A DNA stretch of 6,527 nucleotides from GCA-2688775 sp964524225 (GCA_964524225.1 CAZGEW010000072.1:1-6527), one strand, 5' to 3'. Positions 1-5,271 are shown, counted from the first letter of the stretch. Translations and numbers: made by a program. The notes: generated from the sequence alone by a model not told the origin.

Positions 1-93
1 TTAATTGTTTTAGTTGCTATAATTGGATATTTTTCTGTATTTTTAATTACAAGTTCGCTATTAAAATCAAAACAAACACCCATGATGCAGTAA
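1..93 (+). CDS. C-terminal end of a membrane protein (partial)
   Basis: Reading from base 1 in frame 1 gives 30 codons and then TAA at 91-93. About the first 21 residues are almost entirely hydrophobic (LIVLVAIIGYFSVFLI), which reads as one transmembrane helix. A short polar tail, KSKQTPMMQ, follows, with the lysines consistent with a cytoplasmic end. The rest of the gene lies off the left edge, so its function cannot be told. A 6-bp inverted repeat, CATGAT (81-86) and ATCATG (93-98), straddles the stop codon and could form a small hairpin, but no T-run follows it. The gene converges on the HEPN/MNT cassette, so it is not part of that operon. Confidence 0.6.
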   Translation, partial: LIVLVAIIGYFSVFLITSSLLKSKQTPMMQ

Positions 94-103
94 TCATGAC
101 GAC

Positions 104-131
104 AAAAATTGTATACACATTTGCGATACAA
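104..131 (-). terminator. Possible terminator after the HEPN gene
   Basis: On the minus strand, 18 bases past the HEPN stop codon, TTGTAT (131-126) and ATACAA (114-109) can pair around an 11-base loop and are followed directly by five T (108-104). The stem is short and AT-rich. Archaeal termination mainly needs the T-run, so this is a plausible but weak terminator for the cassette. Confidence 0.3.
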
Positions 132-149
132 GGTTTATAAGTTACCTAA

Positions 150-701
150 TTAAGTATTATTTGTAGAATGTTGCTCAAAAACAATCCTTTTGGCGGTATC
201 AATTATTTCTTTACTGGTATCTATCAACTTTTTGATTTTTGCTTCATCTTCAACAGAGAGTTCTATGCCATATGTATAATCTTCTCTTATTTCGATAACT
301 TTGCCTTCTTGCAAGTCTTCGATTTCAGCTTCTTTTAAAGTTTCAATAAACTTTACATGAATATCTATCTTATTTTCTTCCTTTAACCATTCAATTAAAG
401 CAATAGTGCATGTCTGATTTCTTGATTCATAGCCAAACTTTGCAGCAATTGCCAAAAAACAATGATAAATGCTATAGAAACCAGCAGCTATCGACCAGTC
501 AGAAAAGCCTATCTCTTTAAATTTGCTAATTGCATTGAGGTTATGCTCTGCTTTCGTAATGTGCTTTCTTGCATCATCAATGTTTGGCTCTATCTTTAAA
601 AGCCCCCTGTGCTTTATTTTTTTGCCTAACTTTTTGCTTTCTTCAATCTCTTTCTTTGCTTTATTTAAGCACCATTTAACATGCTTAACTGCTTGTGACA
701 T
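150..701 (-). CDS. HEPN domain protein, probable toxin half of a HEPN/MNT pair
   Basis: A 183-residue, largely helical protein with a lysine-rich N-terminus (about 1-35). The HEPN core shows the helix FSDWSIAAGFYSIYHCFLAI (about 66-85), then the FGYESRNQ motif (89-96), and late in the domain R139-E-D-Y-T-Y144-G. HEPN proteins are four-helix all-alpha domains. Many are RNases with an RX4-6H motif, and type VII toxins of this class are silenced by a partner nucleotidyltransferase that modifies a Tyr near that motif. Here the Arg is present, but the His position is occupied by T143/Y144, so RNase activity is uncertain. The gene follows the nucleotidyltransferase with a 17-bp overlap and no clear Shine-Dalgarno, which points to translational coupling and co-expression. 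The HEPN call is firm; the toxin role is inferred from the neighbour. Confidence 0.78.
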   Translation of the reverse strand: MSQAVKHVKWCLNKAKKEIEESKKLGKKIKHRGLLKIEPNIDDARKHITKAEHNLNAISKFKEIGFSDWSIAAGFYSIYHCFLAIAAKFGYESRNQTCTIALIEWLKEENKIDIHVKFIETLKEAEIEDLQEGKVIEIREDYTYGIELSVEDEAKIKKLIDTSKEIIDTAKRIVFEQHSTNNT

Positions 702-1275
702 TCTTTATTATATTCACGTAGTTGTCTTGTCCATATAATATTATAGCATTTTTGACAATATCTATGATTGCTTCTTTTTTATGCTTAATATTGTTGATTA
801 AGTCTTGTTCTGTAAGCTCAATGGAATGGATTCTTTTTGGCAATATTCTTTGTTTTTCATTAATAATTTTTCTTACTTCTTCAAAATCCTCTTTTTTTAT
901 AACTACCATAATATCTATATCTCTTGCTTGTGCATAATTCTTTATTGCAGAGCCATAAATCATTACAATCCTCTCTTTTTTAAACAGGGCTTTGAATTCT
1001 TCTACCCATCTTTTCAAGTTGTTAGCTTCGTCTGCAAGCAGGAAAGTTATAAGATTGTCAACATAATCGTCTTCCAATTTTGGCTTATAAACTATTGATT
1101 TTCCAATTCTTCTGCTAGTAACTAATCCCTCGTTTAGAAGTCTTTTAAATATCTTCTGGGCTCCAACATGGCTTATGCCTAAAATCTTGCTTATTGAATT
1201 TGCATTGTAGAAAGCAGTAAAATCTTTGAACAAAATACGCAATGCTTCTCTTTCCTTTTTAGTCAAGGATATCAT
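685..1275 (-). CDS. Winged-helix plus MNT-type nucleotidyltransferase, probable antitoxin and autorepressor
   Basis: A 196-residue protein of two parts. Residues about 5-65 form a winged helix, with NANSISKILGISHVGAQKIF as the helix-turn-helix and RRIGKSIVYKP as the wing. Residues about 100-190 form a minimal nucleotidyltransferase of the Pol-beta superfamily: the motif YGS (107-109), nine residues, then D119-I-D121, the metal-binding acids. E153 in HSIELTE is a candidate third acid, and the closing IILYGQDNY is typical of the family. In known HEPN/MNT modules the MNT enzyme transfers AMP to the HEPN partner and blocks it. The gene is first in the cassette and its stop overlaps the HEPN start by 17 bp. 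The winged helix, fused rather than separate, would let it bind the repeated TAGTAAC sites at its own promoter. The ATG at 1275 lies about 15 bases after the predicted transcription start and has no Shine-Dalgarno. Confidence 0.8.
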   Translation of the reverse strand: MISLTKKEREALRILFKDFTAFYNANSISKILGISHVGAQKIFKRLLNEGLVTSRRIGKSIVYKPKLEDDYVDNLITFLLADEANNLKRWVEEFKALFKKERIVMIYGSAIKNYAQARDIDIMVVIKKEDFEEVRKIINEKQRILPKRIHSIELTEQDLINNIKHKKEAIIDIVKNAIILYGQDNYVNIIKNVTSS

Positions 1276-1320
1276 AGTAACGTAAAGTTACTATATAGAA
1301 ACTATGAGTTACTATATAAA
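1274..1320 (-). promoter_or_regulatory. Promoter and repeated operator of the HEPN/MNT cassette
   Basis: On the minus strand, TTTATATA (1320-1313) is a good archaeal TATA box preceded by an A-rich stretch, placing the transcript start near 1290. Two direct copies of the plus-strand 12-mer AGTTACTATATA lie at 1286-1297 and 1307-1318, exactly 21 bp apart (two helical turns). An inverted copy, ATAGTAAC (1274-1281), pairs with GTTACTAT (1287-1294) across 5 bp and runs into the start codon. The sites cover the TATA box, the start site and the ATG, so a bound protein would block transcription. The natural candidate is the winged helix of the nucleotidyltransferase. The repeats are seen; the binding is inferred. 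Confidence 0.7.
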
Positions 1321-1411
1321 TGTTTTGGTTTTTTCAAAAGAAGTTGCATTCCTTAATTCGTCTATTCGGGTTCTGCAAGAATTTTTTCCCTTATCTCATT
1401 ATTCATCTGTT

Positions 1412-2224
1412 TTATACCTCAAATCTGATTCTTGTTCCATATGTTGTGTTTGGATTAGCCAATTCAACTAAATGTTCATGATATCCGACTATAACTTCTA
1501 ATTGTGAGCCTTTTAATAGTTCTAAAGCCCTTTTATCTAAAACTTTTCCTAAATCCATACTTTTTGCTTCTTCATGCCATAATTCGTGTATTAGTTCTTG
1601 ATTATCCTGTCCAAAATTTCTAAAAATGCCCTCAACATCTTTAGCATAGATTAGCTTATTTGCGTGTGTTAACTTCGCTATCATGGCTGCAACTAAATCA
1701 GAGCTATTTCTTCCAAGAAGCACTTTTTCACCTTTAGGATTGATAGCACCAAACCCAGGAACTATAATTATTTGTTCAGGAACATCTAAATATGCTCTCC
1801 GTGCATAAGATTCTTGCTCATCTATAAATCCATAGAGATACAAAAATCTGGATGCAGAAATAATAGGAAAATAACTATCTTGAGCTATAACTCGAGCATT
1901 ACCTAAGTATCTTTGCAATAAAAATGCAGATTTTATTTCACCTTGTAATAATTTATCTGTAACTAATGGGTTATTATATTCACGAAGGGTATGCGTTGAT
2001 ATAAATTCTCCTTTGAGAGCCTTCCTTAATTGTTCTTCGTCTTCTGGACTATTTGCTACTTCGCTAATTAGTCTATCCGTTTCTCCTCTTTTAGCAGAAG
2101 CTACTACATAAATTGAAGATGGATTACAGTTTTCAACTACCTGTTTTAATCTTTCAGCTTCTGATCTATAAGAATCTTCACCTACCAAAACTGAACCTCC
2201 GAGTTTAATTACTAGTTTATCCAT
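1412..2224 (-). CDS. Aspartokinase-like amino acid kinase, catalytic domain only
   Basis: A 270-residue protein with the amino acid kinase fold. It has the N-terminal phosphate loop VIKLGGS (5-11), VVASAKRGETDRLI (40-53), which matches the aspartokinase VVSAMxGxTDxLI stretch, a GE..SA segment (95-100) as in the aspartokinase substrate region, and the nucleotide-binding GFGAINPKGEKVLLGRNSSD (157-176) followed by LIYAKDVEGIF. Aspartokinase phosphorylates aspartate at the entry to lysine, threonine and methionine synthesis. Classical enzymes run to about 400 or more residues with C-terminal ACT domains for feedback control. This one stops after the kinase core, so it has no visible allosteric module, and the usual RGGSD is RNSSD. 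It may act on another small carboxylate or carbamate. A TATA box 20-35 bp upstream gives it its own, probably leaderless, promoter, 28 bp after the upstream gene. Confidence 0.72.
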   Translation of the reverse strand: MDKLVIKLGGSVLVGEDSYRSEAERLKQVVENCNPSSIYVVASAKRGETDRLISEVANSPEDEEQLRKALKGEFISTHTLREYNNPLVTDKLLQGEIKSAFLLQRYLGNARVIAQDSYFPIISASRFLYLYGFIDEQESYARRAYLDVPEQIIIVPGFGAINPKGEKVLLGRNSSDLVAAMIAKLTHANKLIYAKDVEGIFRNFGQDNQELIHELWHEEAKSMDLGKVLDKRALELLKGSQLEVIVGYHEHLVELANPNTTYGTRIRFEV

Positions 2225-2243
2225 TTTGTAGTCTTTTCTATTA

Positions 2244-2260
2244 TTTTATATATTATAAAT
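2244..2260 (-). promoter_or_regulatory. TATA box for the aspartokinase-like gene
   Basis: The minus strand reads TTTATAATATATAAAA (2259-2244), a strong AT-rich TATA element that overlaps the stop codon of the upstream gene (2255-2253). A start about 25 bp downstream falls at about 2225-2228, essentially on the ATG at 2224, so the message would be leaderless. Consistent with this, no Shine-Dalgarno is seen before the ATG. Confidence 0.5.
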
Positions 2261-2735
2261 TCAACAAAATTCTTTTTGCTTCTTCCATACTTGTTTTATC
2301 CAATGCACATGCTAGTTCTAAGTCTAATACTATTGCCCATTGATAGCAATTGAAGTCCCCCCATACTTCTCGGCTTGTTTTAAGTTTACGCCTACTATCA
2401 ACAACCCTTTGAACATTATTTATTTCGTAAAACTTATCTATTGCTCTTTCAATTCCATTATTCTCATCTATGTTCTCAATGCCACTGCTGATACGTTTGA
2501 GATAGGGCTTAAAGAATCCTTCATAATACACGCTTCCATTCCATAGTCTAAGTTTAAATCCAAAATCCGGACTATAACCTATGCCGTCCAGTTCTTCCTT
2601 AAAACTCTCACTAGCACACATTAAATTCTTTGATTTTCTAATGCTATCCGCAAAGGTTGCGATTTCATTTAGACTTTCTTTATGTTGTTGAAGTTTATGT
2701 CCCAAATATATAGCTATCTGATAAATATTTTCCAT
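2253..2735 (-). CDS. Hypothetical protein, unrecognised
   Basis: I do not recognise this protein. The chosen ATG at 2735 gives 160 residues and has GGAGG nine bases upstream. The longer reading from an ATG at 2795 (180 residues) has no ribosome binding site and would add a lysine/asparagine-rich, low-complexity stretch. The protein is soluble: no signal peptide or membrane segment is visible. It begins with an amphipathic helical segment (MENIYQIAIYLGHKLQQHKE). The middle is rich in aromatics (FGFKLRLWNGSVYYEGFFK). After an acidic/charged segment, the end is helical and contains WGDFNCYQWAIVLDLELACA. There are no nucleotide-binding loops or paired cysteines. It lies divergent from the tandem Lrp gene and 28 bp upstream of the aspartokinase-like gene, so it could be a target or partner of either. 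That is guesswork from position. Confidence 0.6.
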   Translation of the reverse strand: MENIYQIAIYLGHKLQQHKESLNEIATFADSIRKSKNLMCASESFKEELDGIGYSPDFGFKLRLWNGSVYYEGFFKPYLKRISSGIENIDENNGIERAIDKFYEINNVQRVVDSRRKLKTSREVWGDFNCYQWAIVLDLELACALDKTSMEEAKRILLNL

Positions 2736-2744
2736 TTTTATTTG

Positions 2745-2749
2745 CCTCC
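2745..2749 (-). promoter_or_regulatory. Shine-Dalgarno GGAGG deciding the start at 2735
   Basis: GGAGG on the minus strand lies nine bases before the ATG at 2735. It is the best ribosome binding site in the window. The neighbouring genes lack one and appear leaderless or coupled. It implies that this message has an untranslated leader of useful length, and it argues for the shorter reading of the gene. Confidence 0.55.
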
Positions 2750-2830
2750 ATATTTTTGTAATTTTATTTTGATTTTTAACATCTTTTACCCCCATATTAC
2801 TTTACTAAATCTCTGGGAATATCCTACACT

Positions 2831-2845
2831 TTATTAAATTAATAA
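2831..2845. promoter_or_regulatory. Palindrome and weak TATA in the divergent region
   Basis: TTATTAA (2831-2837) and TTAATAA (2839-2845) are perfect inverted arms around one base. On the minus strand the same bases read AATTTAATAA (2840-2831), a weak TATA that would start transcription near 2811, giving a leader of about 75 bases before the hypothetical gene's ATG at 2735. The palindrome could be an operator for the divergent Lrp-like regulator, but such AT-only palindromes arise easily by chance here. Confidence 0.3.
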
Positions 2846-2873
2846 TAGAGATTTTTTAACAAAATCAAAAAAA

Positions 2874-2883
2874 TTTATAAATA
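2874..2883 (+). promoter_or_regulatory. TATA box of the tandem Lrp gene
   Basis: TTTATAAATA (2874-2883) is a near-consensus archaeal TATA box, preceded by an A-rich stretch suitable for TFB contact. Its centre predicts a transcription start at about 2904, one base before the ATG at 2905. This supports a leaderless message and the ATG at 2905 over the TTG at 2893, which would lie upstream of the transcript. Confidence 0.65.
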
Positions 2884-2904
2884 AATAGTAATTTGTCAAA
2901 ATAT

Positions 2905-3864
2905 ATGCTAAAATTAGATGTATATGACAGAAGATTACTAAACGAATTAGATAGGTATTCGAATATTTCTTTAATTAGACTTTCAAAAAAGCTCAAAAGG
3001 TCTAAACAGTTTATTCTATATAGGATAAAGAGAATGGAACACGAAGGGTTAATATTGAGTTACAATGCTATTATTGACGTTGGAAGACTTGGATTTCTAA
3101 CCTACAGATTTTATATTAAAATGCATAATATTAGCAAGAGATATAAAGAATCTTTCGAAAAATATATTACTAATTTTAAAGAAGACCTTTTTGTTTTTGC
3201 TGTCTTACATGGAAAATGGGATTATGCATTAATTATAGGTGTAAAATTACCACAAAGACTACACGAAATTTGGGATAGCGTCCATAGACAAATAAAAAAA
3301 AATATCCTCACCTATAATTTTTGTTTATATTCACCAATTTACAATTTTAATAAGTTGTTCATTGAAAGTAAAGACTCTGTGCTAGAAAGAGTATATGGAA
3401 ATAATCCTAACTTATACCAAGCGAAAAAAATTGATTTTGAGATATTAAAAATCTATTCTACTAATACAAGAATTCCTTTATTACATATTGCCCAAAAATT
3501 GAAAATTAGTTTAGATACAGTAAAAAAAAGAATTAAGAAATTAGAAAATGAAAAGGTAATTTGTGGTTATAAACTTGGTCTAAACTTAGCTAAAATAGGA
3601 TATGATAATTATAGAGTTGATATTTATTTGATTTCATCATCAAGAAATAAAGAACTTCATGAATTTTTTAAATATCATCCAAATATTTACCAAGTTCATT
3701 ATACCATTGGAGGTGCTGACATAGAAATTGAGTTATTTGTTAAAGATTTACAACATTTGATTAACATAACAGAAGAGATAAATATAAGATTTAGCGACGT
3801 GATAGACTATATGGATTACTTCTCTTATTCATCCATTATCAGAATGAATTATGTTCCTGATTAA
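2905..3864 (+). CDS. Tandem (duplicated) Lrp/AsnC family transcriptional regulator
   Basis: A 319-residue protein built of two consecutive Lrp/AsnC-like units. Unit 1 has the typical opening LDVYDRRLLNELDRYSNIS and a helix-turn-helix (about 1-58), then a RAM-like alpha/beta ligand domain with HGKWDYALIIGV (about 60-150). Unit 2 repeats this with KIDFEILKIYSTNTRIPLLH, the recognition helix ISLDTVKKRIKKLENE and VICGYK, then a second RAM-like domain containing GGADIEIELFV. Both units keep the G..D turn of the RAM fold. Ordinary Lrp proteins are about 150 residues and dimerise, so this chain probably folds as a built-in dimer with two different DNA-reading heads. Lrp proteins bind DNA and often sense amino acids, acting as repressors or activators. 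Convergent with metK and divergent from the hypothetical gene. The TTG at 2893 is the alternative start. Target genes are unknown. Confidence 0.8.
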   Translation: MLKLDVYDRRLLNELDRYSNISLIRLSKKLKRSKQFILYRIKRMEHEGLILSYNAIIDVGRLGFLTYRFYIKMHNISKRYKESFEKYITNFKEDLFVFAVLHGKWDYALIIGVKLPQRLHEIWDSVHRQIKKNILTYNFCLYSPIYNFNKLFIESKDSVLERVYGNNPNLYQAKKIDFEILKIYSTNTRIPLLHIAQKLKISLDTVKKRIKKLENEKVICGYKLGLNLAKIGYDNYRVDIYLISSSRNKELHEFFKYHPNIYQVHYTIGGADIEIELFVKDLQHLINITEEINIRFSDVIDYMDYFSYSSIIRMNYVPD

Positions 3865-3874
3865 ATATCAAACC

Positions 3875-5077
3875 CTAAACCCCAATTTCCTGCAAAACCT
3901 TTTTACTGACGGAAATTTTATCTAATCCAGCTTCTTGCCTTAGCACATCAGCCATATCTGTCTTTTCCCAAGTAAAGTCTGGATCATTTCTTCCAAAATG
4001 TCCATAAACTGATGTTTTTTTGTAGATTGGCCTTCTTAAATTTAAATGCTCAATTATCCATTTTGGTGTTAGCTTGAAATGCTTTTTGACCAATTCAACA
4101 ATCTTTGCTTCTGGGATTTTATTAGTATTAAATGTGTCAATGTTAATTGAAGTTGGTTGAGCAACACCTATTGCGTAGCTTAATTGAACTTCACATTTAT
4201 CTGCTAAACCAGCTGCAACAATATTTTTTGCAATATATCTTGCAGCATATGCGCCACTTCTATCAACTTTGGTAGGGTCTTTACCAGAAAAAGCTCCTCC
4301 GCCGTGTCTGCCTACTCCACCATAAGTATCTGCAATTATTTTCCTTCCTGTGACTCCTGAGTCCCCTTCAGGACCACCTATCACAAATTTTCCAGTAGCA
4401 TTAATGTATATTCTTGTATCCTTATCAAGCCATTTACCGCATACATGTTCGATAACCTTTTTTGTTAGCTCTTTTCTTAATTCTTCTTCGCTTATCTTCT
4501 CCAAATGCTGCTGTGCAATTATAACCGCACTTAATCTTTTAGGGACTCCATCGTGATATTCAACACTAACCTGTGATTTGCCATCAGGTCCAAGGTCTGG
4601 AATTAGCCCTTTTTTTCTTACCTCTGCAAGTTTCATTGTTAACTTGTGAGCAAGCATGATTGGCAAAGGCATAAACTCAGGAGTTTCATTACTGGCAAAC
4701 CCATACATCATTCCTTGGTCGCCTGCACCTTGTTCTTTGCCTTCTCCTTCGTTAACACCTTGTGCAATGTCAGGGCTCTGATCATGAACACTTACTAAAA
4801 CTCCAGCATCTTCACAATCAATCCCAAATTGAGGATTTGTATATCCTATTTCCTTTAAGGTTCTTCTTACAATGCCTTGTATATCAGCATAACCATGAGT
4901 TTTTATTTCTCCAGCCACAACAACTAACCCAGTTGTGGTCAAACATTCTACTGCAACTCTTGAGTATGGGTCTTGTGCGAATAAATTATCAAGAATTGCG
5001 TCACTTATTTGGTCGCATATCTTATCTGGATGACCTTCGGTTATACTTTCTGATGTAACATAAGTTATTCTTGTCAT
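3875..5077 (-). CDS. metK: S-adenosylmethionine synthetase, bacterial type
   Basis: A 400-residue cytosolic enzyme that makes S-adenosylmethionine from methionine and ATP, releasing phosphate and pyrophosphate. The bacterial/eukaryotic MetK sequence is clear throughout: TSESITEGHPDKICDQISDA (8-27) with the catalytic His and metal-binding Asp, the signature GAGDQG (117-122), FVIGGPEGDSGVTGRKI (231-247), the glycine-rich GGGAFSGKD (259-267), and the C-terminal YGHFGR...WEKTD. Length is close to the bacterial norm (E. coli 384), with an added tail of about 15 residues. It has no resemblance to the separate archaeal MAT family, so it was probably acquired from bacteria at some point. Base use looks like its neighbours, so the transfer is not recent. 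The ATG at 5077 precedes the conserved start and has no Shine-Dalgarno. The 3' end meets the Lrp gene with a 10-bp gap, so each terminator must lie inside the other gene. Confidence 0.96.
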   Translation of the reverse strand: MTRITYVTSESITEGHPDKICDQISDAILDNLFAQDPYSRVAVECLTTTGLVVVAGEIKTHGYADIQGIVRRTLKEIGYTNPQFGIDCEDAGVLVSVHDQSPDIAQGVNEGEGKEQGAGDQGMMYGFASNETPEFMPLPIMLAHKLTMKLAEVRKKGLIPDLGPDGKSQVSVEYHDGVPKRLSAVIIAQQHLEKISEEELRKELTKKVIEHVCGKWLDKDTRIYINATGKFVIGGPEGDSGVTGRKIIADTYGGVGRHGGGAFSGKDPTKVDRSGAYAARYIAKNIVAAGLADKCEVQLSYAIGVAQPTSINIDTFNTNKIPEAKIVELVKKHFKLTPKWIIEHLNLRRPIYKKTSVYGHFGRNDPDFTWEKTDMADVLRQEAGLDKISVSKKVLQEIGV

Positions 5078-5113
5078 TTTAAATCTAAAATAATAGCTAG
5101 TTTGTAGTCACTC

Positions 5114-5140
5114 ACAAAAATAATTCAGCATTATTTTTGT
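5114..5140 (-). promoter_or_regulatory. Perfect 11-bp inverted repeat upstream of metK
   Basis: ACAAAAATAAT (5114-5124) and ATTATTTTTGT (5130-5140) are exact inverse complements around five bases. The repeat lies 37 bp before the metK ATG. If transcription starts near 5142 (upper TATA), the mRNA opens with this hairpin. If it starts near 5124 (lower TATA), the repeat sits over the start site like an operator. A regulatory site for metK is likely on either reading; its ligand is unknown. Confidence 0.55.
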
Positions 5141-5147
5141 TCGTTCC

Positions 5148-5172
5148 TATATACAATGGCAATCCTTATAAA
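5148..5172 (-). promoter_or_regulatory. Two TATA-like boxes for metK
   Basis: On the minus strand, TTTATAAG (5172-5165), preceded by AAAGA, is a good TATA with a start near 5142 and a leader of about 65 bases. TGTATATAG (5155-5147) is a second candidate with a start near 5124. On the plus strand the first box also reads TTATAAAT and could serve the small ORF at 5209, so the region may fire both ways. Confidence 0.45.
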
Positions 5173-5187
5173 TCTTTATGAAAGAAA

Positions 5188-5203
5188 TATTCCATAAGGA
5201 ATA
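5188..5203. promoter_or_regulatory. Inverted repeat TATTCC-ATAA-GGAATA upstream of the metK promoter
   Basis: Two perfect 6-bp arms flank ATAA. Its centre is about 53 bp before the upper predicted metK start, upstream of the TATA box, which is where Lrp-type activators such as Ptr2 of Methanocaldococcus bind, also to a short inverted repeat with an AT-rich centre. Its right half also contains the AAGGA that could act as Shine-Dalgarno for the plus-strand small ORF. Binding is inference. Confidence 0.35.
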
Positions 5204-5208
5204 ATTTT

Positions 5209-5271
5209 ATGACGTATTTACCAATAGTGTTAAAAAAAGAACATGGCATAAACTCTCTCTTCGACATTTAG
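5209..5271 (+). pseudogene. 20-codon ORF resembling the ClpP N-terminus, possible gene stub
   Basis: An ATG at 5209 opens 20 codons (MTYLPIVLKKEHGINSLFDI) ending in TAG at 5269. A plus-strand TATA (TTATAAAT, 5166-5173) predicts a start near 5195, and AAGGA sits eight bases before the ATG, so it has all the signals of an expressed gene. The peptide resembles, from memory, the start of ClpP proteases: hydrophobic LxPxVI, a polar stretch with Gly, then (F/Y)DI followed by YSRLL. The TAG falls where the Tyr codon would be. Beyond it, neither this frame nor the others shows ClpP, and rps9 begins on the other strand at 5291. It may be the remnant of a lost clpP, a genuine small peptide, or chance. 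Confidence 0.3.
5232..5238 (-). terminator. T7 terminator after the ribosomal protein operon
   Basis: Seven consecutive T on the minus strand (5238-5232) lie 53-59 bases after the rps9 stop codon and before the metK promoter. Archaeal RNA polymerase terminates efficiently at such runs without a hairpin. It separates the ribosomal operon from metK. Confidence 0.5.

Noticed and set aside
1362..1406. A 14-codon minus-strand ORF (MNNEIREKILAEPE) five bases after the aspartokinase-like stop; with a frameshift it continues to the cassette's TATA box.
   Set aside because: No ribosome binding site, very short, and the continuation needs an arbitrary frameshift. It may be a gene remnant but nothing identifies it.
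2735..2795. Longer N-terminus of the hypothetical protein from the ATG at 2795.
   Set aside because: No ribosome binding site, low-complexity Lys/Asn-rich extension, and a clear GGAGG in front of the internal ATG at 2735.
2893..2904. TTG start for the tandem Lrp protein.
   Set aside because: It would lie upstream of the transcript start predicted from the TATA box, and the family's usual beginning matches the ATG at 2905.
4762..5058. Open frames on the plus strand inside metK, and similar ones opposite rps9, the HEPN gene and the nucleotidyltransferase.
   Set aside because: They lie wholly opposite well-identified genes, have no promoter or ribosome site and no recognisable domains.
5078..5176. 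SAM riboswitch in the metK leader.
   Set aside because: Only one simple hairpin is visible; none of the multi-helix junctions or conserved loops of known SAM riboswitches can be traced, and archaea generally lack them.
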